A stretch of 64,000 nt of DNA. It comes from UBA2334 sp049653005 (GTDB lineage Bacteria; Pseudomonadota; Gammaproteobacteria; Burkholderiales; Burkholderiaceae_C). The position numbers and the translations under genes were made by a program. Below the pieces are notes generated by a model, which saw only the letters and a program-made list of their open reading frames with translations, was not told the origin of the DNA and did not search any database. This document shows positions 1 through 8,153 of this stretch, piece after piece (positions within the stretch are counted from its first letter, which is position 1; every line of letters starts with the position of its first letter). The stretch is from the NCBI GenBank assembly GCA_049653005.1, contig JBASFL010000028.1:1-64000 (forward strand). Reading direction: 5' to 3'.

Positions 1-134
1 GTGCAGCACTTCGAAAGAGACGCATGAAAGTTAGAACCGCATTGGTTGCAATATCTCAGTTAGACGGTTGGACTGTTGATGCCGATGAGGATGACCCAAC
101 GCTTTTTCAAATAAAGCGACCGAGATACCAATAA
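1..134 (+). CDS. C-terminal end of an unidentified gene cut by the window edge
   Basis: The third forward frame is open from the first bases of the window to a TAA at 132-134, so this is probably the tail of a gene that begins outside. An internal ATG at 24 would give 36 residues (ending QIKRPRYQ) and could be a start instead. The tail is acidic in the middle (DADEDD) and basic at the end. A hairpin terminator follows within five bases, which supports a real gene end. I do not recognise the family. Confidence 0.5.
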   Translation, partial: AALRKRRMKVRTALVAISQLDGWTVDADEDDPTLFQIKRPRYQ

Positions 135-599
135 TGCGACCGCCGAGAGGCGGTTTTTTCATGTCTTAACGATATGGACTGTATAAATTATCAGTACCGT
201 AGTTGGGTGAACGCCCTGTTTTCGCAAAGCCTTATTCCATGCGGGCTGGCGGGGCGTTCTGAAAACTGTAGACAAGGGTAGACAACTATAGAGCAAATTT
301 AGACAAATTTGCTCATCATGGGGTGGTTGGTCATATTTGAATGATAAATCAATATACAACTATATATATGAACGGCGTCAGAAGGATGTTTCGGCTGACG
401 CCTCACCATCCCTCTACGCCTAATGGGTCATATCGTTTTTTCGTTCGCTTGTTAAGCCGTTCCAAGCCAAGCGGTACTATCGTACCGCTTTCGACGCCGC
501 TGAGCGGCGCTAAGGGGTCAAGTTGAGGCTGTAATGTACCTAGAATGGTCAATATGCAGCTCTTGCTTGTGCGTGGTGCGGAAAAAGGTTCCGGGGTTT
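135..599. other. Non-coding region with phased repeats and hairpins
   Basis: No convincing gene. It holds three direct copies of TAGACAA starting at 269, 279 and 300, spaced 10 and 21 bases and so on one face of the helix. The last copy lies in a perfect ten-base inverted repeat (GAGCAAATTT-agac-AAATTTGCTC, 291-314). Two more hairpins follow: AAGCGGTAC / GTACCGCTT (469-490) and CGCCGC / GCGGCG (495-509). Short ORFs here look like chance. Iterons, an operator or part of a transfer or replication origin are all possible; the sequence alone does not decide. Confidence 0.5.
139..159 (+). terminator. Rho-independent terminator
   Basis: A perfect six-base stem (ACCGCC / GGCGGT) with a GAGA loop runs directly into six T residues, a few bases after the stop codon of the truncated gene on the left. 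Confidence 0.85.
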
Positions 600-1169
600 T
601 TAAAGTGATTCTGGCTCAATGAATTCGGTTGCGTCTCGGTTTTTGTAATGCAAAACCTCATGGAGCAGCAGAGGGCGCACAGACCTTGCATTGTTCAGAG
701 ATGGATTTATGCCCGCTAGGGTGCGATTTTTCTTGTCAGAACGTCGGAAGGATTTTCCCGAGGCTTCGATGTTTTCTAAATCTGCGGGCGAGCAGTTATT
801 CAAATACTCAGATAAGTGGAGCAGGCTACCGACAAGCAGGTTTGCCCGAAGGTTGTCTTGGGGATTGTCGAATTCGTCAGATTGGGCGAAGCAGTATCTG
901 AGAAGCCCGGTCATGTCCATCAAGCCCCCGGCGTGCATCAAAATCCGATTGCGGTTTTCTCGCAACGCCTTTTTTTCCTGCTTCCTTGATGCGGCAGCTT
1001 CTCGGTTTTTAATCTTTTGTTGATATATTTCCTTGGATTTCTTGTTTAATGCTGCTGCGCTTTTTTGCCCGGCTTTGGATTCCGTGAATGATTTTGTTTT
1101 GATATCTGTTTTATTGTTCTGAAACTGTTTTGCACTGGAGGCGATTTTTTCTCTCATCGATTTGTTCAT
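600..1169 (-). CDS. TraD-like conjugal accessory protein
   Basis: A 189-residue, strongly basic protein. The N-terminal half is a lysine/glutamate/glutamine-rich helical stretch, probably a coiled coil. The middle (about residues 70-115) has the pattern RNRILMHAGGLMDMTGLL ... LLVGSLLHLSEYL, which resembles the small TraD family (not the VirD4-type coupling ATPase) that sits beside MobQ/TraA relaxases; there it usually reads RxRxLIxLGGLxxKAGL ... LLGALL. The gene is divergent from the relaxase with a shared 400-base intergenic region that holds the hairpin array, the usual arrangement around an origin of transfer. Base composition is clearly AT-richer than the relaxase. The C-terminal 70 residues are not recognised. 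The family call rests on the motif and on context. Confidence 0.6.
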   Translation of the reverse strand: MNKSMREKIASSAKQFQNNKTDIKTKSFTESKAGQKSAAALNKKSKEIYQQKIKNREAAASRKQEKKALRENRNRILMHAGGLMDMTGLLRYCFAQSDEFDNPQDNLRANLLVGSLLHLSEYLNNCSPADLENIEASGKSFRRSDKKNRTLAGINPSLNNARSVRPLLLHEVLHYKNRDATEFIEPESL

Positions 1170-1343
1170 GATATCTAAGCTGAAAATGTTATTCAGCCTA
1201 GCACGAACAAAATTGGATTTCTCTAAAATCGTGGTATTGTGGGTTGAGAAGTATGATTTTGGCTATGGAAGATATTATTTTGGTATCACTGGCGAGTTAT
1301 TTGATTCAGCACCTAAACGGTGTTTTTAAATACACCGTAAGCG

Positions 1344-1560
1344 CACTTATACATATATCCTTGCGGATATACGTAAGTGGGGGCGATGCCCCCCGGATAT
1401 TCCTGCGGAATTCCGGCTCCCCTGTCGTGTTTCGAGGGCGAAACACTCCACGTTCTGCGAAGGCGCAGAACGTTGATTCAGAGTCCGAGGGCGGACTCTT
1501 CACTGCTTCGCAACCTAGCATTTCTGATGCTTGGACTGACCCAGCGGTGATGCCTCACCG
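1344..1560. repeat. Array of eight hairpins, candidate oriT or leading region
   Basis: Eight consecutive inverted repeats fill 217 bases: 1344-1379 (imperfect, outer arms CACTTA / TAAGTG), 1379-1393 (GGGGGC-gat-GCCCCC), 1393-1416 (imperfect CCGGA / TCCGG), 1427-1446 (GTGTTTCG-aggg-CGAAACAC), 1450-1473 (ACGTTCTGCG-aagg-CGCAGAACGT), 1481-1498 (GAGTCCG-aggg-CGGACTC), 1517-1531 (AGCAT / ATGCT) and 1545-1560 (CGGTGA / TCACCG). Three of them share the closing pair and loop CG-A(A/G)GG-CG while their stems differ. The string lies between the TraD-like gene and the relaxase start, where MobQ systems have oriT. GTAAGCGCAC at 1337-1346 recalls MobQ nic regions, but I cannot assign the nick. Confidence 0.7.
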
Positions 1561-1573
1561 ATGCTAAATTGAT

Positions 1574-4102
1574 ATGGCGATTTACCACTTCACGACCAAG
1601 GTCCATGGACGCGCAGACAACCCAAAGTTGCATGCGCTTCGTGCGTTGGCCTATCGTGCGGCGCAGGTCATCAACCTGCCCGAGATTGGGCGGCGGTTCA
1701 ATTATTGGTACAAGAAGAAAGAGGTGGTCGCCACTGAAACCATGGTCCCGAAATATGCGCCAAGTTGGATGACGGGAGCTATGGAGCTATGGGGGCAGGT
1801 CGAGGAAAAAGAGACACGCGACGATGCCCAGATTTTTAGAGAAATCGAGGCTGCGCTTCCCATCGAGTTGTCTTTGTCGCAGCAAATTGACATTGTGAGG
1901 CGCTTCATTGACCAGGAGGTCAACGAGGAGGGCATGTGCGCCACCTATGCCATTCATCACAAACCGGGGAACCCACACGTTCACATGATGCTGACCATGC
2001 GGGAGCTAACGCCCGATGGCAAGTTCGGCAAAAAGAACCGGGCTTGGAACAACCGCGCCTTCCTGCAAGGGTGGCGTGATGCTTGGGAAAAACACGTCAA
2101 CGATGCTTTGGCGGCTGCTGGCTTCGATGCCCGTATATCGGCCAAAGCATACAGAGACACCAATCCGGACTTGAAGCCCACGGTTCACCTTGGACCGGAA
2201 CACCTTGGGCGCAAGGATGCCGCGAGGGCGCACAAGCGTGCCAGCCGGGTCAAGCGCAACGAACGGATTGCGAAATCCAACCGCCTTGCCAAGACCTACC
2301 GCCAGCGCGCCAGCGTGGGCGAAGCCACGCCGGAAAACCTGCGGGCGGACGCTTTAGCGGATTCGTTGATTGCCGATTTGTCCGTTTTGGCGGACGAGGT
2401 TCAAGCTGACACCCTGCCTCGAATGTCACCCGAAGAGGCTGCCGCATACAGCGATGTCGTTGGAAAAGTACCCAATGCCGAGGCGGTTTTTGCGGCCATG
2501 GAGCCCATTCGCACAGGGATGGGGCGTGCTTGGAACTGGGCTACCTTCGCAAGTTTGTCGGAGCGTTTGGACATGTCCAAAGACGCTTTCCATGCCTTGC
2601 TGTGCAACGAACTGATGTTTTTCTCGAAGCGCCGCGCCGACGAATTGAAGCGGTTTGCGTCGCTGGTCGAGCCTGAAAAGTTGCTACCCGCCATCACGTC
2701 GGTACGTGCCAAGGTGCAGTTCTCCAGCCACACCGGGGCGCAGGAGCTGGGGCGGCTGCAAGATTCCTTGCGAGGCCATCGCACAGTTCCTGTCGCACCC
2801 AAAGCCGTGGTGTCGCCGCAGTTGAATCACGCCGAGGATCATCGCGGCGGTGGGCCGACAATTTCCCCTCCTGCGGCATCTCCACAGTTGGATAACGCTC
2901 CGGCGTGGCGGGAGACCTTGTGCTCGTTTGCGCACATGGTTTTCGAGCTGGACGGGATGGTCCAACAGTTGACGACAGTGGCCACGGCATTGGGGCGGAA
3001 GTTCAGTCCTGGGGTACTTACCCAACGCATCGCCCGGATTGAGCGCGAGGGGTTACAGCCACCATCGCAACAGGCCTTGATGGATGAACTGTTGTCCCGC
3101 GACTTCGCCTATGCCGTGAGGAAGGCACCCGAGCGTGTGGCGGCAGGGCTTGCAGCGCTGCCCATCCACAAGCGCGAGTTGTTTGAAACCATGGTGGTTG
3201 CCATCGCCGCGTCCGTGGATTCCACCCAGGCGCGCCAGGATGTCGCCGCTGGCTTGACCTACACCGTGCAGAGCCAACATGAGATTCAAGCCCAATGGAG
3301 CCTGCGCGCCGCGCTGTCTCCATTCCAGTTGAAGGACTACGAGGAGCGGGCGCAGTTCATGAAGTCGTTTGGGGCGGCTTACACCTGGGTTGATTTCCAA
3401 AAAGATATACAGCGCCTGGCGCAAGACGGCGAAGGCTGGCAACGTGCATGGTGGCGCGAGCAGGTGGACCGCAGCTTTGGCGAACAAGCCACCACCCTGA
3501 TGGCGTGCCTTCCTGCTTGGTATTACGGCAGCGAAATCAAGGCAGTGGACACGCCCAAGTCATACCCCATGGGTCTGTACAACCCTGCGCCCATCTATGC
3601 CGAGTCTGTCGCCTATGTCGCGCCAGAGCGTGCCCCCGGCGTCGCCAAGGTGCTGTCTGTCGATGGTCAGACCATGGAAGCGGACACGTTGGAAGACATC
3701 GAGCGTATCGGCATTGAACGCGGGTGCACCGTGGACATGGTGAAGCGCTTCAAGCTTGCCTATTGGCAATCGCGTGGGGAAGACGCATGGGTTCTTGCCT
3801 TGGACATGAGCCTACGCCAATACAACATCGACTTGGTGCCCCTCATTCGTGAACCCGAGATGGCTCAGTATGGAGCGCAGTTGCCCGAAGACTTGGCGTA
3901 CCACACGGCGCTAAGAATGGGGCGCATTGCATCCATGGAGCACCATGAGCAAGAGCGTCAGTGGGTTTCTATGGGTGACGTGAGCCCCGTGGCATGGGCT
4001 CCCCGGCGCGCACCCCGGCCATCGACCGCAAAGTACCCGTACAGCGTGCCCGAAACACCGTTTCCGTCGCTCTCACCACAGGGCACAGACGAGCTGCAAT
4101 GA
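1574..4102 (+). CDS. MobA/MobL-family (MobQ-type) relaxase
   Basis: An 842-residue relaxase that would nick one strand at oriT and pilot it during conjugative transfer. The N-terminal 200 residues are the MobA/MobL catalytic domain: Tyr27 in LRALAYRAA is the expected nucleophile, and AIHHKPGNPHVHMMLTMR (about 126-143) supplies the metal-binding histidines (His128/129, His135, His137). The remaining 600 residues lack an obvious TraA-type helicase Walker A motif and may bind DNA or recruit partners. No coupling protein or type IV secretion gene is seen nearby, so the element is more likely mobilisable than self-transmissible. Start ATG is preceded by the hairpin array. The frame is intact with no sign of decay. 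Confidence 0.88.
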   Translation: MAIYHFTTKVHGRADNPKLHALRALAYRAAQVINLPEIGRRFNYWYKKKEVVATETMVPKYAPSWMTGAMELWGQVEEKETRDDAQIFREIEAALPIELSLSQQIDIVRRFIDQEVNEEGMCATYAIHHKPGNPHVHMMLTMRELTPDGKFGKKNRAWNNRAFLQGWRDAWEKHVNDALAAAGFDARISAKAYRDTNPDLKPTVHLGPEHLGRKDAARAHKRASRVKRNERIAKSNRLAKTYRQRASVGEATPENLRADALADSLIADLSVLADEVQADTLPRMSPEEAAAYSDVVGKVPNAEAVFAAMEPIRTGMGRAWNWATFASLSERLDMSKDAFHALLCNELMFFSKRRADELKRFASLVEPEKLLPAITSVRAKVQFSSHTGAQELGRLQDSLRGHRTVPVAPKAVVSPQLNHAEDHRGGGPTISPPAASPQLDNAPAWRETLCSFAHMVFELDGMVQQLTTVATALGRKFSPGVLTQRIARIEREGLQPPSQQALMDELLSRDFAYAVRKAPERVAAGLAALPIHKRELFETMVVAIAASVDSTQARQDVAAGLTYTVQSQHEIQAQWSLRAALSPFQLKDYEERAQFMKSFGAAYTWVDFQKDIQRLAQDGEGWQRAWWREQVDRSFGEQATTLMACLPAWYYGSEIKAVDTPKSYPMGLYNPAPIYAESVAYVAPERAPGVAKVLSVDGQTMEADTLEDIERIGIERGCTVDMVKRFKLAYWQSRGEDAWVLALDMSLRQYNIDLVPLIREPEMAQYGAQLPEDLAYHTALRMGRIASMEHHEQERQWVSMGDVSPVAWAPRRAPRPSTAKYPYSVPETPFPSLSPQGTDELQ

Positions 4103-4203
4103 ATGCCGCGTAGATGGGGCTACCCTTGCACACTATCAATTCACTAGGCCTCGAAGATTCCGCATCCGTGAGGCAGTCAGACGGTAAAATTGCAAATTCT
4201 TAT

Positions 4204-4911
4204 TTAGACTGCATTATAAATATCCAGCACATCTAGCGCTCGGACGCTTTCTTGGTCCGGATGACGTAACAGAGGTCTTTCGATTTCAGAGGGAAATATT
4301 CGAGATTTTAAAATTCCGTAAATTTCCACACGCTTTTCCGGGTTTAGCGCATATTTTTTCTTTGAATTACTTGTTTTATAAAATATCAATTCATGAGAAA
4401 ATAATATGTTCAAAACGTTTGGAACTCGTGACTCGTATTTGAGATCAATTCCTCTTCCTTTGGGAATATCGCTTACCCACATATAACCCTTTGCATTGCC
4501 TGCCCACATGTGCTCTTGGTCAAGTTTTCTGATTAGCAAAAAAGCCACAACGATATCTAAAGCTACAAGTGGCTCTCCATTGCTAAATTGCGCAATGGCC
4601 GCATCGATAAATTCCTCTAAGTCCGCAGCAGAGGCTACGTCAACTGCCATAAGTGGTAGCCGATTTGCTATGCGAACGCGAACTTCTTCTAGAGTCTTTG
4701 CTTGCACTGGTCGAACCATTACAACTGGACCAGGAGATTGGAGGACTAACGAACAAAAATCCCTTGCAATCAGAGAGGAATTTTTTTCGTACTGATGAAG
4801 GCTAAATTGCCACTCAGCATTCCATTTCGGGTTATTCGCACACGCTTGTACAAACGACGCAGAAGAGCCGGCATACAGACCCAATGGATGGGCAATGTAG
4901 ATGATTCCCAT
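4204..4911 (-). CDS. Unknown protein, second gene of the LOTUS operon
   Basis: A 235-residue soluble protein with an excellent Shine-Dalgarno sequence (GGAGGAG, five bases or so before ATG). It starts 24 bases after the stop of the LOTUS-domain gene on the same strand, so the two are almost certainly co-transcribed. I see no known catalytic motif. The N-terminus (MGIIYIAHP) looks like a beta strand; the C-terminal third (YESRVPNVLNILFSHELIFYKTSNSKKKYALNPEKR) has the look of a winged helix followed by a basic tail. The gene is clearly AT-richer than the relaxase next to it, a sign of separate origin. Defence or RNA-related function is only inferred from its partner. Confidence 0.7.
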   Translation of the reverse strand: MGIIYIAHPLGLYAGSSASFVQACANNPKWNAEWQFSLHQYEKNSSLIARDFCSLVLQSPGPVVMVRPVQAKTLEEVRVRIANRLPLMAVDVASAADLEEFIDAAIAQFSNGEPLVALDIVVAFLLIRKLDQEHMWAGNAKGYMWVSDIPKGRGIDLKYESRVPNVLNILFSHELIFYKTSNSKKKYALNPEKRVEIYGILKSRIFPSEIERPLLRHPDQESVRALDVLDIYNAV

Positions 4912-4935
4912 ATCTCCTCCTCGCCATCACGCGGA

Positions 4936-5793
4936 TTAGCGCAGCTTGGCGTCAGAGAGAGCTGTAAGCATCACTCCTGCTGGAATGGGAATCTCTAGGA
5001 GCTTTTCGATGGGTAAAGACGACAGCGCAGCCAAAATGACTTTGCGCAAATCATCTTGATTTCGAGGGCTTGGCGTCTCAATAGTGTATTCAGCTACTGA
5101 TTTATTATTGCTTGATTTGGTGGCGGGTTGAAATGCAAAATTATGGGGAAGCGAGTTCTGCGTCAGCCAATTTTGCACGACTACAGAAACTTTGACCGTT
5201 CTCAGTTTATTCCAAGCGCGTGCAGAAGCCTCATCAATTTGCCTAAGCTTTTGAATAAATATCTGAGGCTGCCAGTCTTCACTGGCTGATAGAGCAGAAA
5301 AATCTTTTCCATCAGTGGAATTTTGAGCCAAAAAATCACTGGCCCATTTTTTTTGGCTTTCCAAATCGATTGGTGTAATCTCAATCCAATCTTCGGTAGG
5401 AACAGGGGCTGCTTCTAAGGCAACGCGAACTGTCCCATCTTTGCGATGCATAAAGCGCTTACCGCTGGGAGACAGCAGAACAAAAGCGTCCCAAATAGCC
5501 TTCCGCAATGAGCTAGTCTTTTCAGACGCAGATACTACTGGAGCAGAAGCTGTATCACCAAGCGTAACAGCTAGTGCATCTTTCTGAGTCTTAATGAGAG
5601 CAAGTTTTCCCTGGCCTTCGATGTCTTGAATGAAGGCCGACAACGTACGCTTACCAAAGGTTTTCCAGCTAATGTCTGGCAACGCCTTCAATAGCAGCCC
5701 GCCTAAAGCGGCCGTTGTAATGTAATTTCTCGTGGGAGTGAGATTTTCTGCGACAGTTTGAATTAAAAATTCAACGTAATCTTGATATGTCAT
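4936..5793 (-). CDS. OST-HTH/LOTUS-domain protein
   Basis: A 285-residue protein. Residues about 5-78 fit the OST-HTH/LOTUS winged-helix pattern: a helix, then ALGGLLLKALPDISWKTFGK, then LSAFIQDI and a beta wing (GKLALIKTQKDALAVTLG). In bacteria and animals this domain binds RNA (or G-quadruplex RNA) and is often joined to a NYN ribonuclease; no NYN motif is visible here. Residues 100-285 are unrecognised, with a probable second helical bundle near the C-terminus (LRKVILAALSSLPIEKLLEIPIPAGVM). It is the first gene of a two-gene operon of AT-rich DNA between the relaxase and chromosomal-looking genes. A long near-perfect palindrome lies just upstream and may be its operator. Confidence 0.7.
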   Translation of the reverse strand: MTYQDYVEFLIQTVAENLTPTRNYITTAALGGLLLKALPDISWKTFGKRTLSAFIQDIEGQGKLALIKTQKDALAVTLGDTASAPVVSASEKTSSLRKAIWDAFVLLSPSGKRFMHRKDGTVRVALEAAPVPTEDWIEITPIDLESQKKWASDFLAQNSTDGKDFSALSASEDWQPQIFIQKLRQIDEASARAWNKLRTVKVSVVVQNWLTQNSLPHNFAFQPATKSSNNKSVAEYTIETPSPRNQDDLRKVILAALSSLPIEKLLEIPIPAGVMLTALSDAKLR

Positions 5794-5816
5794 GACTAAA
5801 GCCGTGAAGCAGATAA

Positions 5817-5846
5817 CCTCTTACGATATATTTATATCCTAAGAGG
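5817..5846. promoter_or_regulatory. Long palindrome upstream of the LOTUS operon
   Basis: Thirteen-base arms (CCTCTTA-c-GATAT and ATATC-c-TAAGAGG) with one mismatch around a four-base ATTT centre. It is 24 bases upstream of the LOTUS start and overlaps the stop codon of the small ORF upstream, so it may be an operator for the operon or a hairpin at the end of the upstream reading frame. The AT-rich core also contains a TATATC that could serve as a -10 element. Confidence 0.5.
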
Positions 5847-6063
5847 CAAATTTTGATAAATACTGCTTTTGCAAGGCGAAAATAACCGGGGCGCAGCTGG
5901 CGCGATACTTTGAATCAGCTTGGTAGTCGCTCGCATCGACTGCCAATTCAAAACCTGGCATTTTTGGCTTCGGGTCCCATTGCTCGACAAAGGTAAATTG
6001 TCTTTCCCCTCTGAATATTTCAGACAGCAGCATCAGGTCTTCCGCACCAGCATTGTAGCCCAA
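5839..6063 (-). pseudogene. Small ORF, probable C-terminal gene fragment
   Basis: A 74-codon frame that could start only at TTG; it is open six more codons upstream to a TAG. The product (LGYNAGAEDLMLLSEIFRGERQFTFVEQWDPKPKMPGF is its protein-like section, split here for length) has normal composition and is in line with the LOTUS operon, but no ATG/GTG and no Shine-Dalgarno sequence are present. The DNA immediately to the right is much more GC-rich. I read it as the tail of a gene cut by a recombination event near 6082; a genuine small first gene of the operon is the alternative. Confidence 0.4.
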
Positions 6064-6276
6064 CGAGGACGTGTACGCAAGCTAAAGTCAAAGGTGCGCC
6101 TAAAAACCTCATTTGAGCAATGGTGCGGGATGGGGCTACGACAAGACCGCTGCGCGGTGGGACGGCCATGGCAGGCCGCCGAGGCTGACAACGCCAAGGC
6201 ACGCCCGCATTTTGACGAAGGCTAGGCGAGTGGCTAGCTATCGCAGAGCGGGCTTACCGTCGCTTTGAGGTTGGCC

Positions 6277-6297
6277 GACTGACTGATTCAGTCAGTC
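6277..6297. terminator. Hairpin after the exported-protein gene
   Basis: A perfect eight-base inverted repeat (GACTGACT-gattc-AGTCAGTC) ten bases beyond the stop of the leftward gene at 6308. There is no T-run, so it may act as an RNA-stabilising hairpin or a weak terminator. The rest of 6064-6307 shows no gene. Confidence 0.45.
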
Positions 6298-6307
6298 ACA
6301 GCGTCCG

Positions 6308-7120
6308 TCACAAGGTAGGCTTCACGCCCCTGTTCTGTTGGTCCTGGACCCGCTTGCGTGCATCGGCCTCGCTGCCCGCGTTTTTGCCATCGATGGCTCG
6401 AAGGATTGCAGCGGAGTCAATCGCTCTCAGAGCTACTGCCTCCACCAGCCCGTCGCTATCGTGGGTCCATTCGACGTAGTACGCGCGACTGCACGAGCGC
6501 TTGAATTCGGATGGCAGGATGATGGACATGGGTTCAGGAAGGAAGTTGTCTCCACCTGTCGGGTTAGACCCAATCCTCACGAGGTCGAACATTCGGCATG
6601 GTGCTGCCGGTATCGCAGCGCCCGTGATAGTTCGACCACCTTCGGAGTACGGGCCGAAGAACTGTTTTCCGTCCTGGTCGAACTCCCACCCTACCACTAT
6701 GGCACCGAGCTTGTCGCCCATCTCACCTTTGACGAAGCTCTCTTTGCCGAATTTTTTCCGGACTGCTTCCAGCAGGACTTGGCGCGTGTATCTTGCGGTT
6801 TTCGGTAGACGCTGATTCTTTTGCACGAACCAGATGCTGTCGGCTTGGCCCTTGAACGCCGCGAACTCATCGAGCGGTCCACTCCACGAGTTGTCGTAAA
6901 GACGCTCCCCTTGCCAAGCGGCAAGGCCGCTCTCAACCTTGTTGGTGTAGATCGGTATGACCTTCATTTGTGCAGGTCTGCCAAAGGCTGCTTTTGCCTC
7001 TGCCACCGACATTCCCAACTTCACGCCAGCAATGTCGGTGGCGTGCGCGCCAAAGCTAAGCAGCGCAAAGGCTGCGCAAGCCGCAAGGGCCGCCCGTATT
7101 TTTTTGTAGATAGAACGCAT
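6308..7120 (-). CDS. Exported protein of unknown function
   Basis: A 270-residue protein with a clear Sec signal peptide (basic MRSIYKKIR, hydrophobic AALAACAAFALLSFG, cleavage after AHA), so it should be periplasmic. The mature N-terminus (IAGVKLGMSVAEAKAAFG) matches the short repeat found in many periplasmic proteins in which 'G(V/I)xLGMS..EA...FG' begins an SmpA/OmlA-like fold; beyond that it is unrecognised. Four cysteines or fewer, no enzyme motif seen. Ribosome-binding site AAGGGGG is well placed before ATG. It follows the small lipoprotein gene by nine bases and is probably translated from the same mRNA. Confidence 0.7.
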   Translation of the reverse strand: MRSIYKKIRAALAACAAFALLSFGAHATDIAGVKLGMSVAEAKAAFGRPAQMKVIPIYTNKVESGLAAWQGERLYDNSWSGPLDEFAAFKGQADSIWFVQKNQRLPKTARYTRQVLLEAVRKKFGKESFVKGEMGDKLGAIVVGWEFDQDGKQFFGPYSEGGRTITGAAIPAAPCRMFDLVRIGSNPTGGDNFLPEPMSIILPSEFKRSCSRAYYVEWTHDSDGLVEAVALRAIDSAAILRAIDGKNAGSEADARKRVQDQQNRGVKPTL

Positions 7121-7129
7121 TTTTCCCCC

Positions 7130-7270
7130 TTAGTCAGCCATGCCTTTGGAGCCCGACGACCACGGAAGGGGCTGATGGACAGATGCCGGGCCATGGCTGG
7201 CTGTCGGAGCGGCGGGGGTTGTGCAGCCCGACAAGGCTGCAAAGGCGAAGGCAAGGATTGCCAGTTTCAT
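7130..7270 (-). CDS. Small lipoprotein (46 residues)
   Basis: A short gene read directly from the complement: MKLAILAFAFAALSGC is a textbook lipoprotein signal with a lipobox (L-S-G-C) and Cys16 as the lipidation site, followed by a proline/serine-rich tail ending in GMAD. Shine-Dalgarno AGGAG precedes the ATG. The Asp after Met-Ala at the end is not informative for sorting; Thr at +2 predicts outer-membrane delivery. It is the first gene of an operon with the exported protein downstream and is divergent from the XRE regulator. Confidence 0.65.
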   Translation of the reverse strand: MKLAILAFAFAALSGCTTPAAPTASHGPASVHQPLPWSSGSKGMAD

Positions 7271-7337
7271 GAGCGATTAACTCCTGTTAGTGAGGGCGGC
7301 ACCACGCCGCAATCAGGGGCGCATCGTAGCTCAAGAA

Positions 7338-7352
7338 AGTCGTGTTACGACT
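7338..7352. promoter_or_regulatory. Candidate operator for the XRE regulator
   Basis: A perfect inverted repeat AGTCGT-gtt-ACGACT lies 21 bases before the XRE start codon, in the divergent region between that gene and the lipoprotein operon. Position and symmetry suit a dimeric HTH repressor; the link is inferred. Confidence 0.4.
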
Positions 7353-7372
7353 ATTCCGTTTGAGACTAAATC

Positions 7373-7636
7373 ATGCGAGGCATGTCCGCCTCTCTGTACC
7401 ATGTTGACTACGAACACTTGCGCAGGTTGCTGCGCTCCGTGCGCGTGAAGGCCGGATTGACCCAAGTGCAGATGTCCGAGGCCCTTGGTGTTGGTCAGTC
7501 GTACGTCTCGAAGCTCGAACGCGGGGAGAACTTCATAGACGTGCTGCTGTACGCGCGATGGTGCCAAGCTTGCGGTACCAAGCCTGGGAAAGTGCTGGAC
7601 GAACTTTTTGACCGGTCTGCGGAGGTGCGCGCGTAG
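7373..7636 (+). CDS. XRE-family helix-turn-helix regulator
   Basis: An 87-residue protein that is little more than a Cro/C1-type HTH: LRRLLRSVRVKAGLTQVQMSEALGVGQSYVSKLERGENFIDVLLYARWCQACG (residues about 16-68) covers the five-helix fold, with TQVQMSEALG and QSYVSKLERGE as helices 2 and 3. The start could also be the ATG four codons downstream. It lies between a divergent operon and the attachment site and may regulate either itself or the lipoprotein operon. Confidence 0.8.
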   Translation: MRGMSASLYHVDYEHLRRLLRSVRVKAGLTQVQMSEALGVGQSYVSKLERGENFIDVLLYARWCQACGTKPGKVLDELFDRSAEVRA

Positions 7637-7705
7637 CTAAATCGACGTCCTCAAACGTGAGGTTACCTACCACTTGCCAAACGGTGTTGCGTCAGGCACT
7701 TTGGA

Positions 7706-7894
7706 ATGATGAACAACGACACCGCCCAGTACCTCGACCGCGTTGATGAGTACATCCACAAAGCACAGCGAGAGCTTGCCAAGGCTCGGCTTCAAGATAC
7801 TGGCACGCGGGAAGAAGCCATGTACCTCAAAGAAGCCCAGCTTGCTTTGGACAATGCAAGCACTGTCCTCGGCCGAACACTTCGTTCCGACTGA
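7706..7894 (+). CDS. Small helical hypothetical protein
   Basis: A 62-residue frame beginning with two ATG codons after a weak purine stretch (TTTGGAA). The product (TAQYLDRVDEYIHKAQRE then LAKARLQDTGTREEAMYLKE) is strongly predicted to be two amphipathic helices and is rich in charged residues. Codon use is sensible and the overlapping frames look like shadows. No family recognised. Confidence 0.45.
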   Translation: MMNNDTAQYLDRVDEYIHKAQRELAKARLQDTGTREEAMYLKEAQLALDNASTVLGRTLRSD

Positions 7895-8153
7895 AATGCG
7901 CCGCGAGGTGAACCACTGCGAGACTGCGACACGCCGCAACAGCGGGTTTCCGGACGCCCTTGAAAAATTCGGAATTGAACCCGCGTCCGCAAATGCAAGC
8001 CAACCAAGCACCTGTCCAAAAGGGTACACTCGGGACTCCATTTTGGGGTGCCATCCGAGTGCGGGTGTATCCCTTGTAAGGCTTTCTATCTCGTTAAGTG
8101 TTTGATTTTTAACGAAAAAATAGATGGTGGATTTGGGCTGAGTGTTGCCCTTT

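Noticed and set aside
629..1023. Rightward ORFs across the TraD-like gene
   Set aside because: They are out-of-frame shadows with no ribosome site and improbable composition; the leftward frame has the family motif.
6338..7363. Rightward ORFs over the exported-protein operon
   Set aside because: No ribosome sites and no domain; the leftward frames have signal peptides and good ribosome sites.
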